A stretch of 64,000 bases of DNA from positions 62,001-126,000 of the forward strand of contig VENI01000005.1 in NCBI GenBank assembly GCA_009711615.1, in the 5' to 3' direction. This DNA is from Bacillota bacterium (GTDB lineage: Bacteria > Bacillota > Desulfotomaculia > Desulfotomaculales > Desulfohalotomaculaceae). Made by a program: the position numbers and the translations under genes. The notes below the pieces were generated by a model. The model saw only the letters and a list, made by a program, of their open reading frames with translations. It had not been told where the DNA came from and did not search any database. Below are positions 7,222 to 17,751 of this stretch, piece by piece (within the stretch, counting starts at the first letter, position 1; each line of letters begins with the position of its first letter).

Positions 7222-7641
7222 ATGTTTAAAAAAAAGGATCTTAATCATCCATTCACAAAAGAAGACTTAAAAAAATACATCAAAGGCAAGTATGAAAAAG
7301 CTAAAAAAGCTCAGGAATTAAAGAATCAAATGGAAGAAAAGATTAAAAGTGAAAAGGAACTTAAAAAACAAGAAGAAAAGAAACAGGAAAACATCCAAGT
7401 GGGAGGAGAACCGCAAAAACATAAGGAAAACAAAAATATTAGCATTCCAAAAAAAGAGAGTATTGACAAGCATGTTAAAAATAAAGAGTATTACGAAAAA
7501 GCGTTGTTATACTACAAGAAAAAATACGATGAATGTGATATATACGGCGGTAAAGAAGCTGATGAATGTAAAAAGTATTATAGAAACAAATTTAAAGAAT
7601 ATAAGAAAAAATACGATTCTTTGTTACTTGACATGGATTAG
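7222..7641 (+). CDS. Unknown Lys/Glu-rich coiled-coil protein
   Basis: Not recognised; 139 residues, very rich in Lys and Glu, with long predicted helices at about 12–60 and 88–135 and an Asn/Ile/Pro-containing break between. Two cysteines occur in the second helix region (DECDIYGG and DECKKYY), the only ones in the protein. No signal sequence or membrane segment. The ribosome site AGGGGG lies upstream of ATG 7222. A small imperfect hairpin (7174–7200) lies between it and protein C but lacks a T run, so it is probably co-transcribed with the paralog cluster. A structural or scaffold part in the same spore layer is possible. Confidence 0.55.
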   Translation: MFKKKDLNHPFTKEDLKKYIKGKYEKAKKAQELKNQMEEKIKSEKELKKQEEKKQENIQVGGEPQKHKENKNISIPKKESIDKHVKNKEYYEKALLYYKKKYDECDIYGGKEADECKKYYRNKFKEYKKKYDSLLLDMD

Positions 7642-7648
7642 TAGTACA

Positions 7649-7679
7649 AAAAGGACTGGAAATTTGATCCAGTCCTTTT
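7649..7679. terminator. Bidirectional terminator between convergent genes
   Basis: AAAAGGACTGGA (7649–7660) and its exact complement (7668–7679) form a 12-bp stem with a seven-base loop. The arms end in A4/T4, so it can end both the rightward spore-like cluster and the leftward gene ending at 7693. Confidence 0.85.
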
Positions 7680-7692
7680 CTATTTTAAAATA

Positions 7693-8544
7693 TTATTCCA
7701 GTACCGCTTTGATCACCATTGGGGTGTTATCCCAAACCTCCTGGCCAAAATCTTTTAGAAGTTTCTTCTTTATTATTTCTTTCTGGTCATTGTTTAACTC
7801 CGGTTCTTTGTCTCGGCGGCCTATTTCTACCACCTTTTCGTCAGTTTGCTTGGGCGTTTCCTCCTGACTTTTGCTGGGGAAGGTAAGCTCTTCATTTACC
7901 CTGCCGTCCAAGTTAAAGTAAACGTTAAATAAACGTAACGAACGAATATACTTGGGTTCCTTATCTTGCTGAACAAATGTCAATTCTAACCCCACAGCTT
8001 TTTTGCCCGCCAAGTCATGGAACAGACGGCTATCCTGCAAGGCATCTACCGCAACCCTTTTCACTTTGTTTTCAGTCACCAAATACAGCCGCAGCTTTAT
8101 TTGCTCGTCCTTACGCTTCACACCACCGTTATAATTACCGGGAGATATTTTTTGAATACCAGCACCATCATTTTTTGATTCACTATTAGCCCGGCTGATA
8201 ATGATGATATCAGTGTCACATAATATAGCAATATGCCCCTCCCGCAGGTCATACATCACGTCACCCAGCAAGGGAACTACTATACCATCCTCCACCCGAC
8301 GCTTATTCACCTTAACACTGCCCACAAGTGCCAGTATCTCAATGATTCCGTCGCATTCATTGCAGTATGTTGACGGTGCCCGACAGTTTTCGCAGGCATC
8401 AATTTCATCAAACAAAAAGTCTTCCAAAGTAAAGACCTTGGAATAAGCATCCCCGTCACTTGATATTTGAATTATTCTGATGTTCAAACCCTTCCATTCT
8501 CCGGCCAGAACATTAAGTAAAATATCTCTGGAAGATGTTATCAT
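7693..8544 (-). CDS. Unknown four-cysteine (zinc-knuckle-like) protein downstream of gatB
   Basis: Not recognised; 283 residues. A CxxC-x6-CxxC motif (CENC...CNEC, about residues 50–64) looks like a metal knuckle inserted in a beta-rich N-terminal domain; three more beta-rich stretches follow, then a charged linker and a helical C-terminus. There is no signal peptide or membrane span. The phrase VAVDALQDSRLFHDLAGKKA resembles ordinary beta-barrel or scaffold domains and gives no enzyme motif. ATG 8544 is chosen because GGAGG lies five bases upstream; a TTG 12 bases earlier overlaps that ribosome site. Only 29 bases separate it from gatB, so it is likely the last gene of the gat operon. Confidence 0.6.
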   Translation of the reverse strand: MITSSRDILLNVLAGEWKGLNIRIIQISSDGDAYSKVFTLEDFLFDEIDACENCRAPSTYCNECDGIIEILALVGSVKVNKRRVEDGIVVPLLGDVMYDLREGHIAILCDTDIIIISRANSESKNDGAGIQKISPGNYNGGVKRKDEQIKLRLYLVTENKVKRVAVDALQDSRLFHDLAGKKAVGLELTFVQQDKEPKYIRSLRLFNVYFNLDGRVNEELTFPSKSQEETPKQTDEKVVEIGRRDKEPELNNDQKEIIKKKLLKDFGQEVWDNTPMVIKAVLE

Positions 8545-8573
8545 ACGTTCCTCCAACTAAGATTTAATAAGTG

Positions 8574-10016
8574 TTATTGATCCAATTTTTCCTTTAACAA
8601 TTTATTTACCATACCTGGGTTGGCTTTACCTTTGGTGGCTTTCATTGTTTGGCCGACCAAGAAACCGATAGCTTGCTTCTTCCCGTTATTATAGTCTTCC
8701 ACAGACTTGGGGTTGCTCACTATCACTTCTTCAATTATTTTTTCCAGTTCACCTTGATCCGATATTTGCACTAAGCCTTTCTCTTCCACTATTTTAGCCG
8801 GGTCTTTACCAGTGGCCACCATTTCTTCCAACACAGATTTTGCAATTTTACCGCTGATGGTGCCCTTGTCTATTAACTTCAGCAGTTCGGCCAGCTGGGT
8901 GGGGGACACTCTACAATTTTCTATCTCCACTTGACTGGCATTTAATAGACCGGTTAGGTCTCCCATCATCCAATTGCTCACAATTTTGGGCTGGGGAAAA
9001 TATTCTAACACTTCTTCAAAGTAGTCGGACATTTCCTTGGCCATGGTTAGTACTGTGGCATCGTATTCTGACAGCCCATATGCTTCTATATAGCGCTTTT
9101 TACGGTCATCCGGCAGCTCAGGCAAACTTCCCTTTATTTCTTCCACCCATTCATCTTCCATAACCACTGGTACTAAATCGGGATCTGGGAAATACCGGTA
9201 ATCGTGAGCTTCTTCTTTGCTACGCATGGAAACCGTAACCCCCTTCTCCTCGTCCCAGGTACGGGTTTCCTGCACAATTGTACCGCCATCTTCCAACACA
9301 TCAATTTGTCGTTCTATTTCATACTCCAGTGCCTTTTGCAATGCTTTAAAGGAGTTCATGTTTTTAATTTCCGCTTTGGTGCCAAATTCAGTTTCCCCCG
9401 TTGGGCGCACTGAAATGTTTACATCGCAGCGCAGTGAACCTTCCTCCATCTTGCAGTCAGATACACCGGTATATTGAATAATGGCCTTTAGTTTTTCAAG
9501 ATATGCCCTCGCCTCTTCAGCCGTGCGCATATCCGGCTCCGAAACAATTTCAATCAGCGGCACCCCGGTACGATTGTAGTCCACCAGGGAGTATGGGGTG
9601 GTCATGATAGTGCCTTGGTGCACTAATTTACCGGCATCCTCCTCCATGTGCACTCGAGTAATACCGATACGCTTATTCTCTTTTTCCGCTTCTATATCTA
9701 AATATCCGTGTTCAGCTATTGGCAAATCATACTGAGATATTTGATAATTCTTAGGCAAATCCGGGTAGTAGTAATTCTTACGATCAAATTTAGAAAAGGG
9801 TGCAATTTCGCAGTTAAGTGCTAAACCAGCTTTCACTGCATACTCCAGCACTTTTTTATTTAATACCGGCAATACACCGGGCAAACCCATACACACTGGG
9901 CATACATGAGTATTAGGGTCCCCACCAAATTCAGTCGATGAATTGCAGAAAATCTTTGTATTTGTTTTTAATTCAACGTGTACTTCTAAACCAACAACCG
10001 CTTCCCACTGGGCCAC
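8574..10016 (-). CDS. gatB: Aspartyl/glutamyl-tRNA(Asn/Gln) amidotransferase subunit B
   Basis: Kinase-like subunit of GatCAB, which corrects Glu-tRNA(Gln) and Asp-tRNA(Asn) to Gln/Asn forms. It phosphorylates the misacylated amino acid and receives ammonia from GatA. The 480 residues are full length: the N-terminal catalytic cradle opens with [13 protein letters not shown] and has the zinc-site region [10 protein letters not shown]...CPVCMGLPG, then [18 protein letters not shown] and [10 protein letters not shown]. The helical domain and C-terminal YqeY-like tail ([14 protein letters not shown]) bind tRNA. GTG 10016 has AAGGAGGT upstream. It follows gatA by 31 bases. Its presence implies indirect Gln-tRNA synthesis. 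Confidence 0.97.
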   Translation of the reverse strand: MAQWEAVVGLEVHVELKTNTKIFCNSSTEFGGDPNTHVCPVCMGLPGVLPVLNKKVLEYAVKAGLALNCEIAPFSKFDRKNYYYPDLPKNYQISQYDLPIAEHGYLDIEAEKENKRIGITRVHMEEDAGKLVHQGTIMTTPYSLVDYNRTGVPLIEIVSEPDMRTAEEARAYLEKLKAIIQYTGVSDCKMEEGSLRCDVNISVRPTGETEFGTKAEIKNMNSFKALQKALEYEIERQIDVLEDGGTIVQETRTWDEEKGVTVSMRSKEEAHDYRYFPDPDLVPVVMEDEWVEEIKGSLPELPDDRKKRYIEAYGLSEYDATVLTMAKEMSDYFEEVLEYFPQPKIVSNWMMGDLTGLLNASQVEIENCRVSPTQLAELLKLIDKGTISGKIAKSVLEEMVATGKDPAKIVEEKGLVQISDQGELEKIIEEVIVSNPKSVEDYNNGKKQAIGFLVGQTMKATKGKANPGMVNKLLKEKLDQ

Positions 10017-10047
10017 GTTTTTTTACCTCCTTTATATGAACAACCTC

Positions 10048-11505
10048 TTATAGAGCCGGACGCTGCCGGTTATACTCAGTATTCTGCTCAAAAGTATAGG
10101 CTGCCCGCAGCATTGTACCTTCGCTAAAGGGCTTACCCATCAACTGTAATCCTACCGGCATACCGTCAACGAAACCGCAGGGCAGGCTCATACCGGGAAT
10201 ACCAGCTAAATTAACTGAAAGGGTAAAAATATCCTCCAGATACATCTGTACCGGATCGTCTGTGTTCTCACCAATTTTAAATGCGGTACTAGGTGTGGTT
10301 GGTGATAATAACAAGTCATATTTTTCAAAGGCTTTATTAAAGTCGTTCCTAATTAATGTACGCACTTTTAATGCTTTGTTATAGTATTCATCATAATATC
10401 CTGCAGAGAGGGAGTAAGTCCCCAACATAATTCTACGCTTAACCTCACTACCAAAGCCTTCACTACGGCTTTTCATAAACATTTCCAATATATCGTCTGC
10501 ATCCACATTACGATAACCATAACGCACACCGTCATACCGAGCCAAGTTTGAACTAGCCTCAGCCGGTGCTAACAAGTAATATGCAGGCAATGCATATTCA
10601 GTGTGGGGTAGGCTTGCCTCCTCCACCACTGCACCGAGATTAGATAACTTGACAACTGCATCCTCAATCACTTTACGCATTTTCGGGTCAAGGTCTTCTG
10701 TCATGTACTCCTTAGGTACTCCAATTTTCAGTCCCTTCACGTCATTCTGCAGGAACTTAGTATAATCAGATACGTCATTTTTCACCGACGTTGAATCCAG
10801 GGGATCATGTCCACAAATTGCGTTTAACATCATAGCACAATCTGTAACATCTTTAGTAAATGGACCAATTTGATCCAGTGAAGAGGCAAAAGCCACTAAC
10901 CCATAGCGGGATACCGCACCATATGTAGGTTTCATTCCCACTACACCACAAAAGGCCGCCGGCTGTCTAATGGAACCACCAGTATCTGAGCCCAGCGCCG
11001 CTATGCACTGATCTGCTGCCACGGCTGCAGCTGAGCCGCCGCTGGACCCGCCTGGCACCCGTTCCAAGTCCCAGGGGTTTTTGGTAGTATGAAATCCTGA
11101 ATTTTCGGTGGATGAACCCATAGCAAACTCATCCATGTTTGTTTTTCCAGTGATAACAACATTCTCGCCATTAAGCCTTTCCATTACGGTAGCGTTATAT
11201 GGTGGCACAAAGTTGTATAGTATATTTGAAGCGCAAGTCGTTTTCACTCCATTAGTACAAATGTTATCTTTAATTGCTATCGGAATACCTGCCAGCGGTG
11301 GTACCTTTTCGCCAGCGGCAATTTTTTCATCAACATTGCGAGCTTTTTCCAATGCTTGTTCTTTAGTTAAGGTAATATAGGCTTTAGTTTTTTCTTCTAC
11401 ATCATTAATACGGTTAAATACCGAATTAGTAATTTCTTCTGCACTAACTTCTTTGTTAATTAATAACTGGTGCAGTTCATGGGCTGTCTTTTGGTAAAGA
11501 GACAT
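10048..11505 (-). CDS. gatA: Aspartyl/glutamyl-tRNA(Asn/Gln) amidotransferase subunit A
   Basis: Glutaminase subunit of GatCAB, 485 residues, amidase-signature family. The catalytic Ser–cis-Ser–Lys triad is visible: Lys in [11 protein letters not shown], Ser in the [13 protein letters not shown] signature and the nucleophile Ser in [12 protein letters not shown]. It hydrolyses glutamine and channels ammonia to GatB. ATG 11505 has GGAGGGG upstream. The gap of 163 bases to gatC holds a 7-bp-unit repeat array, so the operon gatC–gatA–gatB has been invaded by a repeat but kept its order. Confidence 0.97.
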   Translation of the reverse strand: MSLYQKTAHELHQLLINKEVSAEEITNSVFNRINDVEEKTKAYITLTKEQALEKARNVDEKIAAGEKVPPLAGIPIAIKDNICTNGVKTTCASNILYNFVPPYNATVMERLNGENVVITGKTNMDEFAMGSSTENSGFHTTKNPWDLERVPGGSSGGSAAAVAADQCIAALGSDTGGSIRQPAAFCGVVGMKPTYGAVSRYGLVAFASSLDQIGPFTKDVTDCAMMLNAICGHDPLDSTSVKNDVSDYTKFLQNDVKGLKIGVPKEYMTEDLDPKMRKVIEDAVVKLSNLGAVVEEASLPHTEYALPAYYLLAPAEASSNLARYDGVRYGYRNVDADDILEMFMKSRSEGFGSEVKRRIMLGTYSLSAGYYDEYYNKALKVRTLIRNDFNKAFEKYDLLLSPTTPSTAFKIGENTDDPVQMYLEDIFTLSVNLAGIPGMSLPCGFVDGMPVGLQLMGKPFSEGTMLRAAYTFEQNTEYNRQRPAL

Positions 11506-11587
11506 CTTTATTACCCCTCCTCAGAAAAACCTACTTTAAAAAGTATAATTTCTAATATTTAAATATTGCTATCTAGCAAGGTATAAG

Positions 11588-11672
11588 AATTCAGTAGTCA
11601 AGAGCCAGAATTCAGAATGATAAAAAAACAGAAGTTCTATCTACTTACTCCTAACTCCTATCTCCTAACTAC
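11588..11672. repeat. 7-bp-unit repeat array, inverted pair, between gatA and gatC
   Basis: The left arm (11588–11619) reads in units ending TCAG/CCAG: ATTCAG-TAGTCAA-GAGCCAG-AATTCAG. The right arm (11641–11672) is the opposite orientation, TACTCCTAACTCC-type units. The two arms can fold back as an imperfect long hairpin. The right arm overlaps the last bases of gatC. Confidence 0.8.
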
Positions 11673-11950
11673 ATAATCTTAGGTACTTTTACATAGTTAC
11701 CTTCTTTTTCTGGAGCGTTGGCAGTGGCTTTTTCATTAGGTAGATGATCGCCCACCTCGTCTTCTCGAAAAACATTTTTAACAGGCAACACATGTGCTGT
11801 TGGTGTAACATCTTTCGTATCCAGCTTTTGCAGTTTTTCTGCATGCTCTAAAATATCGTTTAACTGCTTAGTATATATTTCTTTCTCTTCCTCATTTAAT
11901 TTTAATCTACCTAACAATGCCACATGTTCAACGTCTTTTTTGCTAATCAA
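11669..11950 (-). CDS. gatC: Aspartyl/glutamyl-tRNA(Asn/Gln) amidotransferase subunit C
   Basis: Small belt-like subunit that wraps GatA and GatB and stabilises the complex; about 93 residues, the normal length. The N-terminal block ISKKDVEHVALLGRLKLNEEE and the middle QLNDILEHAEKLQKLDT are typical, ending PEKEGNYVKVPKIM. The start is TTG 11950: GGAAGGTG lies seven bases upstream and homologs begin at this place. A longer in-frame reading to 12064 runs into the intergenic region and has no family support. First gene of gatCAB. Confidence 0.93.
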   Translation of the reverse strand: MISKKDVEHVALLGRLKLNEEEKEIYTKQLNDILEHAEKLQKLDTKDVTPTAHVLPVKNVFREDEVGDHLPNEKATANAPEKEGNYVKVPKIM

Positions 11951-12066
11951 TGCCGAACACCTTCCTTTTATCAAAACTGTCAACATTATACAAATTATTT
12001 GGTTAATATGCAAGTTATGGAAACTTCTAACCCCCGGATGGACCGGGGGTTTCATTAATTCCATTT

Positions 12067-12411
12067 CTAATGTTCTGTCGGGTTTATAATCTCATTTACA
12101 GCTTCTGAAATCATTTCAAATGACAAGCCCCCGTGGAAACGGGGTTCATTATTGATAACAACCAGCGGAGGATTGAACCGACCCATTATTTTTTTCACTT
12201 CCGGATATGGCTCAAGATCATCCTTCATTAAATCAATAAAACCTACGGACACTGCTTCACCGTATTTTTCTTTTAATTGATAAGCAAACTGTTCAAATTC
12301 TTCCTTGGCGTTGTTATCGGAACCGCATCCGGCTCCCGGACTGGGGCCTCAGCCGCCAGAAAGAAAAGGCAATTCACCACCAAAAACCATGATTGACACC
12401 TTTTCGTTCAT
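12067..12411 (-). CDS. Candidate selenoprotein, small thioredoxin-fold-like (in-frame TGA read as Sec21)
   Basis: ATG 12411 has a perfect ribosome site (AGGAGG, six bases upstream). The frame runs 20 codons (ending LPFLSGG), meets TGA at 12351–12349, and continues open for 93 more codons to 12067, 114 residues in all. Read with selenocysteine the site is SGG-Sec-GPSPGAGCGS, a redox-type Sec...Cys arrangement after a first beta strand. The rest resembles thioredoxin-like domains: an amphipathic helix (EEFEQFAYQLKEKYG), a strand VSVGFIDL, helix, then PPLVVINNEP (cis-Pro-like) and a final helix. A SECIS-like hairpin lies just after the TGA. The exact family is not certain; NCBI names some thioredoxin-like (seleno)proteins such as SaoT, but membership cannot be judged here. 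A nonsense-disrupted pseudogene is the alternative. Stands alone between ligA and gatC. Confidence 0.7.
12319..12336 (-). promoter_or_regulatory. Candidate bacterial SECIS element
   Basis: On the minus strand, GGAGCCG (12336–12330), loop GATG and CGGTTCC (12325–12319) form a 7-bp stem with one G·U pair. The loop begins with G and starts 19 bases after the TGA codon. Bacterial SECIS elements typically have a short stem, a small apical loop with a G in the first two positions, and a loop about 16–37 bases after UGA, so this fits. Confidence 0.6.
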
Positions 12412-12444
12412 GTTTAACCTCCTGTTGACTATGTATTCTACTAA

Positions 12445-14554
<2,110 letters not shown>

Positions 14555-14589
14555 TTACTCATTAGTATAACCATTCTTAAAGATACTAA

Positions 14590-14624
14590 GAATTCAGTAG
14601 TCAGGAGTTAGAATTCAGAATAAA
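14590..14624. repeat. 7-bp-unit repeat array between pcrA and ligA
   Basis: A single arm reading GAATTCAG-TAGTCAG-GAGTTAG-AATTCAG-AATAAA, with no clear opposite arm. Confidence 0.75.
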
Positions 14625-14637
14625 GTCAAAACCGCAT

Positions 14638-16803
14638 TTACATTTTCTGTAGTGGAGCATACTGAGCTATCAGCTTTTTGATACCCTGGCCAGGGAAGGT
14701 CACCGATAATTCAGCATCCCCACCGGAACCTTTTACTGACACAATTACACCTTCACCCCATTTTTTATGAGCCACTTTATCTCCCAATTGAAAATCTACA
14801 TTTCCACCGGCGGAGGACGCACTTTGTCTGTTGTTTATGCTTCTAGCAGCAAAAGAATTTTCACTAAGAGTTTGTTTGGGATTATCCTCCTCCACCAAAT
14901 CTGCTGGTATTTCATCAATAAAGCGGGATTTCATGTAATGCTCCCGACGTCCAAAAATAGCCCTGCTCCAGCAGTGACTGAGATACAGTTCCTCTTTGGC
15001 CCTGGTTATACCCACATAGCACAACCGCCGTTCCTCTTCCATTTCCTTCTCTTCATCTAACGAGCGGGAATGAGGGAATACCCCTTCTTCCAAGCCCACC
15101 AAAAACACCACCGGAAATTCCAGTCCTTTGGCGGTGTGCAGTGTCATTAGCGATATTACGTCGGATTCTTCGTTATATCTGTCCTGATCGGTAACCAGTG
15201 AGATAGTGGAAAGGAAGTCTTCCAAATTACCATCTTCATTGTTACGATCGTATTCCTTGGTAACTGTAAGGAATTCCTGCAGGTTTTCCAGCCTAGTACG
15301 GGCTTCCACAGAGTCCTCTGCTTCCAATTCATCTACATAACCGCTTTTGGCCAGTATTTCTTCAACCAGTTCAGTAACACTTAAGTATTCCTGCTGCTTA
15401 TTAAAGTTAGTAAACAGTTCTGTTAGCATATCCGCCGCAGAGCGCACTTTACTGTTTAAGCCCTTTATTTCAACAGCACTGGCCAGTGCCTCTACCATAG
15501 TTGTATTGGTTTCTTCCGCTTTGGCAACAAACTTGTCCGCCGAAGCCGGACCAATTCCCCGCTTAGGTACATTAATAATACGGCGAAAACTGACGGCATC
15601 ATTGGGGTTTACCACCAAACGCAGATAAGCCAGTAAATCTTTAATTTCCTTGCGGTCATAGAACTTCAAACCCCCAACAATGGTGTAGGGTATGTTGGCG
15701 GTGAGCAAACTTTCTTCAATGGCACGGGACTGGGCGTGCGTTCGATAAAGAACTGCTATTTGCTTATGATTGCGTCCCTCTTCCACTGCTTTACGCACCA
15801 ATTCGGTAATATAAAAACCTTCCATCCGTTCATCTTCACATTTCTTAACAGTTACCGGTCTGCCTTCTCCCAGACCGGTCCACAAGTTCATTTCTTTAGA
15901 ACTATCATTATATTTGATCACAGCATTGGCTGCATCTAAAATGGTCTGGGTGCTGCGATAGTTTTGCTCCAATCTTACCACCTTAACCTCTGGGTAATCA
16001 CGCTCAAAACTAAGAATATTGGAAATGTCCGCACCCCGCCAGCCGTAAATCGACTGGTTAGGGTCCCCCACCACGCACAAGTTGCGGTGCTGGCTGGCCA
16101 GCATGTTTACCAGAACGTACTGGGTATGGTTGGTGTCTTGATACTCATCAACAAGGATATATTTAAACTTTTCCTGATAGTACTTAAGTACATGCTGATA
16201 TTTTTGAAACAGTTTCACAGTAAGTACCAGCAGGTCATCAAAGTCTAGGGCATTGTTGCGGATTAATTTCTGCTGGTATAGCTTGTACACCCGAGAAACC
16301 AGCTGGGCATAGTAGTCAAAAGCCTGATTTTCATAGTCATCGGCATCTACTAATATATTTTTAGCCGATGATATTTTTCCTAGTATATTCCTTGGATTAT
16401 ACTTTTTGCTGTCTATATCCAATTCTTTTAAACACTCTTTAATAACTGTCTGCTGGTCTGCCGAGTCATAAATAACAAAATTACGATCATATCCCAATTT
16501 GTCAATTTCCCGTCGCAAAATACGCAGGCAGGTGGAGTGAAAGGTACTTACCCACAAATCCTTGGCATGCTCCCCCGAAACCATATGAGTCACCCGCTGC
16601 TGCATTTCTTTAGCCGCTTTATTGGTAAATGTAATGGCCAGTATGTTCCATGGCGACACACCCTGGTCCAATATATAAGCTATTCGATGGGTTAAAACCC
16701 TTGTTTTTCCACTGCCAGCCCCAGCCAGCACCAACAAAGGCCCTTCTGTATGCTGCACAGCCTCCTGCTGAGCCGGATTCAAATTCTCCAGTATTTTATG
16801 CAT
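14638..16803 (-). CDS. pcrA: ATP-dependent DNA helicase PcrA (UvrD family)
   Basis: Superfamily 1A 3'-5' helicase for repair and rolling-circle replication, 721 residues. Motif I GAGSGKT is at 28–34, preceded by the Q motif LNPAQQEAV; motif Ia AITFTNKAAKEM, motif II LVDEYQDTN, motif III GDPNQSIYGWRGA, motif IV EQNYRS, motif V LMTLHTAKGLEFP and motif VI YVGITRAKEELY are all intact. The C-terminus has the Tudor-like RNA-polymerase-interacting domain typical of PcrA (DKVAHKKWGEGVIVSVKG). ATG 16803 has GGGAGG upstream. Probably transcribed with ligA. Confidence 0.97.
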   Translation of the reverse strand: MHKILENLNPAQQEAVQHTEGPLLVLAGAGSGKTRVLTHRIAYILDQGVSPWNILAITFTNKAAKEMQQRVTHMVSGEHAKDLWVSTFHSTCLRILRREIDKLGYDRNFVIYDSADQQTVIKECLKELDIDSKKYNPRNILGKISSAKNILVDADDYENQAFDYYAQLVSRVYKLYQQKLIRNNALDFDDLLVLTVKLFQKYQHVLKYYQEKFKYILVDEYQDTNHTQYVLVNMLASQHRNLCVVGDPNQSIYGWRGADISNILSFERDYPEVKVVRLEQNYRSTQTILDAANAVIKYNDSSKEMNLWTGLGEGRPVTVKKCEDERMEGFYITELVRKAVEEGRNHKQIAVLYRTHAQSRAIEESLLTANIPYTIVGGLKFYDRKEIKDLLAYLRLVVNPNDAVSFRRIINVPKRGIGPASADKFVAKAEETNTTMVEALASAVEIKGLNSKVRSAADMLTELFTNFNKQQEYLSVTELVEEILAKSGYVDELEAEDSVEARTRLENLQEFLTVTKEYDRNNEDGNLEDFLSTISLVTDQDRYNEESDVISLMTLHTAKGLEFPVVFLVGLEEGVFPHSRSLDEEKEMEEERRLCYVGITRAKEELYLSHCWSRAIFGRREHYMKSRFIDEIPADLVEEDNPKQTLSENSFAARSINNRQSASSAGGNVDFQLGDKVAHKKWGEGVIVSVKGSGGDAELSVTFPGQGIKKLIAQYAPLQKM

Positions 16804-16854
16804 AATTACCTCCCAATAACAATTACATCCCGAGTATTATAACATAAATCAACA

Positions 16855-17732
16855 TAGACGCGGGGACGGTTCTTCTGTCTATGATTTTAGCATTTTATTT
16901 ACCTTATCTTTATTCAAACCAGAAATTGCAGCAATTTTTCTTATGGACAGATTAGTTTTTTTCCTGAATTCCTTGATTAAGTTATCCGATATTTGCATTT
17001 TTGCATTACCATCAGGGTTATTTCCCAAACTAAGCATTGTTTCAAAAAGTTCTTTCGCTGTTTCCTCATCCATCACTTCAACTTCTCCCACTAAATCAAT
17101 AAATTCCTCCTGTGCTTCTTCTTCCATATATTCTTTAAAATGCTTTTTGGCAATCCTATTATCACCTGAAAAAAGTCCTAATATGGTTTCTGTTTCTATC
17201 GCTTTCGCAAAGTAATTATTCTCATTTAAATAGCAGTTATAACTGCTCCACTTGTATTCACTCACTGACTTGACCATTCCTGCTCTCACAGGATTTTGAT
17301 GAATATATCTTACTAAAGCTAATACATAGCCATCATCTTCCACATTCTCACTCTTGAATCGATCCTGAAAAAGATGTCCCACCCTTTTGTATTTCTTATT
17401 AAAATAATAAACGTAGCTAACAGTAATCCGTTTCATTACAGTAGCTACGTCTTCTTCCCCTTCTCTCAACATCAAATGAACATGATTATCCATTAGACAA
17501 AACGCATGGAGGGAAAATCTATTTTCCTGCTTCTTTTTATATAGCGTCTCAACAAACCTAAATTTATCCTCTTCATCTTGGAATATATTCTTTCGTTCAT
17601 TGCCACGAATCATGATGTGGTAATAGCCACTTTTACTTTTTTCTCTCTGGTGTCTTGGCATTTTTTTATCGCCTCTGGATTATTATACCAAAAGCAATGA
17701 AATTGATCAAGACAAGAGAACCGTCCCCCTGT
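16855..17732 (-). mobile_element. RAYT transposase gene flanked by inverted REP sequences (REPtron)
   Basis: GGGGACGGTTCTTCTGTC at the left (16855–16883 region) and GACAAGAGAACCGTCCCCCTGTC at the right (17710–17732) are opposite copies of one REP sequence and bracket the transposase gene closely. The left copy is itself bounded by ATAGAC/GTCTAT and overlaps the gene's stop codon. Solo copies of the same REP lie at 44403–44463 and 59644–59720. Confidence 0.8.
16879..17661 (-). CDS. rayT: REP-associated tyrosine transposase (RAYT, Y1_Tnp family)
   Basis: Single-strand DNA transposase of the HUH Y1 class, 260 residues. Seen: N-terminal GYYHIMIRGNERKNIF; the HUH metal motif in DNHVHLML; then GHLFQDRFKSE and the region RYIHQNPVRAGMV that carries the catalytic Tyr. 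A C-terminal extension of about 90 residues ends in a helix-turn-helix-like segment (LSIRKIAAISGLNKDKV), as in long RAYTs. No frameshift or stop, so it may be active. RAYTs act on REP hairpins rather than mobilising their own gene as IS200 does; the flanking REPs fit. Codon use resembles neighbours, suggesting long residence. Confidence 0.92.
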   Translation of the reverse strand: MPRHQREKSKSGYYHIMIRGNERKNIFQDEEDKFRFVETLYKKKQENRFSLHAFCLMDNHVHLMLREGEEDVATVMKRITVSYVYYFNKKYKRVGHLFQDRFKSENVEDDGYVLALVRYIHQNPVRAGMVKSVSEYKWSSYNCYLNENNYFAKAIETETILGLFSGDNRIAKKHFKEYMEEEAQEEFIDLVGEVEVMDEETAKELFETMLSLGNNPDGNAKMQISDNLIKEFRKKTNLSIRKIAAISGLNKDKVNKMLKS

Positions 17733-17751
17733 CTGGGAACGTCACTGTGTC

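Noticed and set aside
12067-12252. A 61-residue gene starting at GTG 12252
   Set aside because: No ribosome site lies before that GTG and the frame continues upstream to an ATG with AGGAGG across a single TGA; the short reading is only the part after the TGA of the selenoprotein candidate.
16879-17661. IS200/IS605-type insertion sequence
   Set aside because: The protein is longer, has the NPVRAG-type RAYT tyrosine region and a C-terminal HTH, lacks tnpB, and is flanked by REP palindromes rather than IS200 ends.
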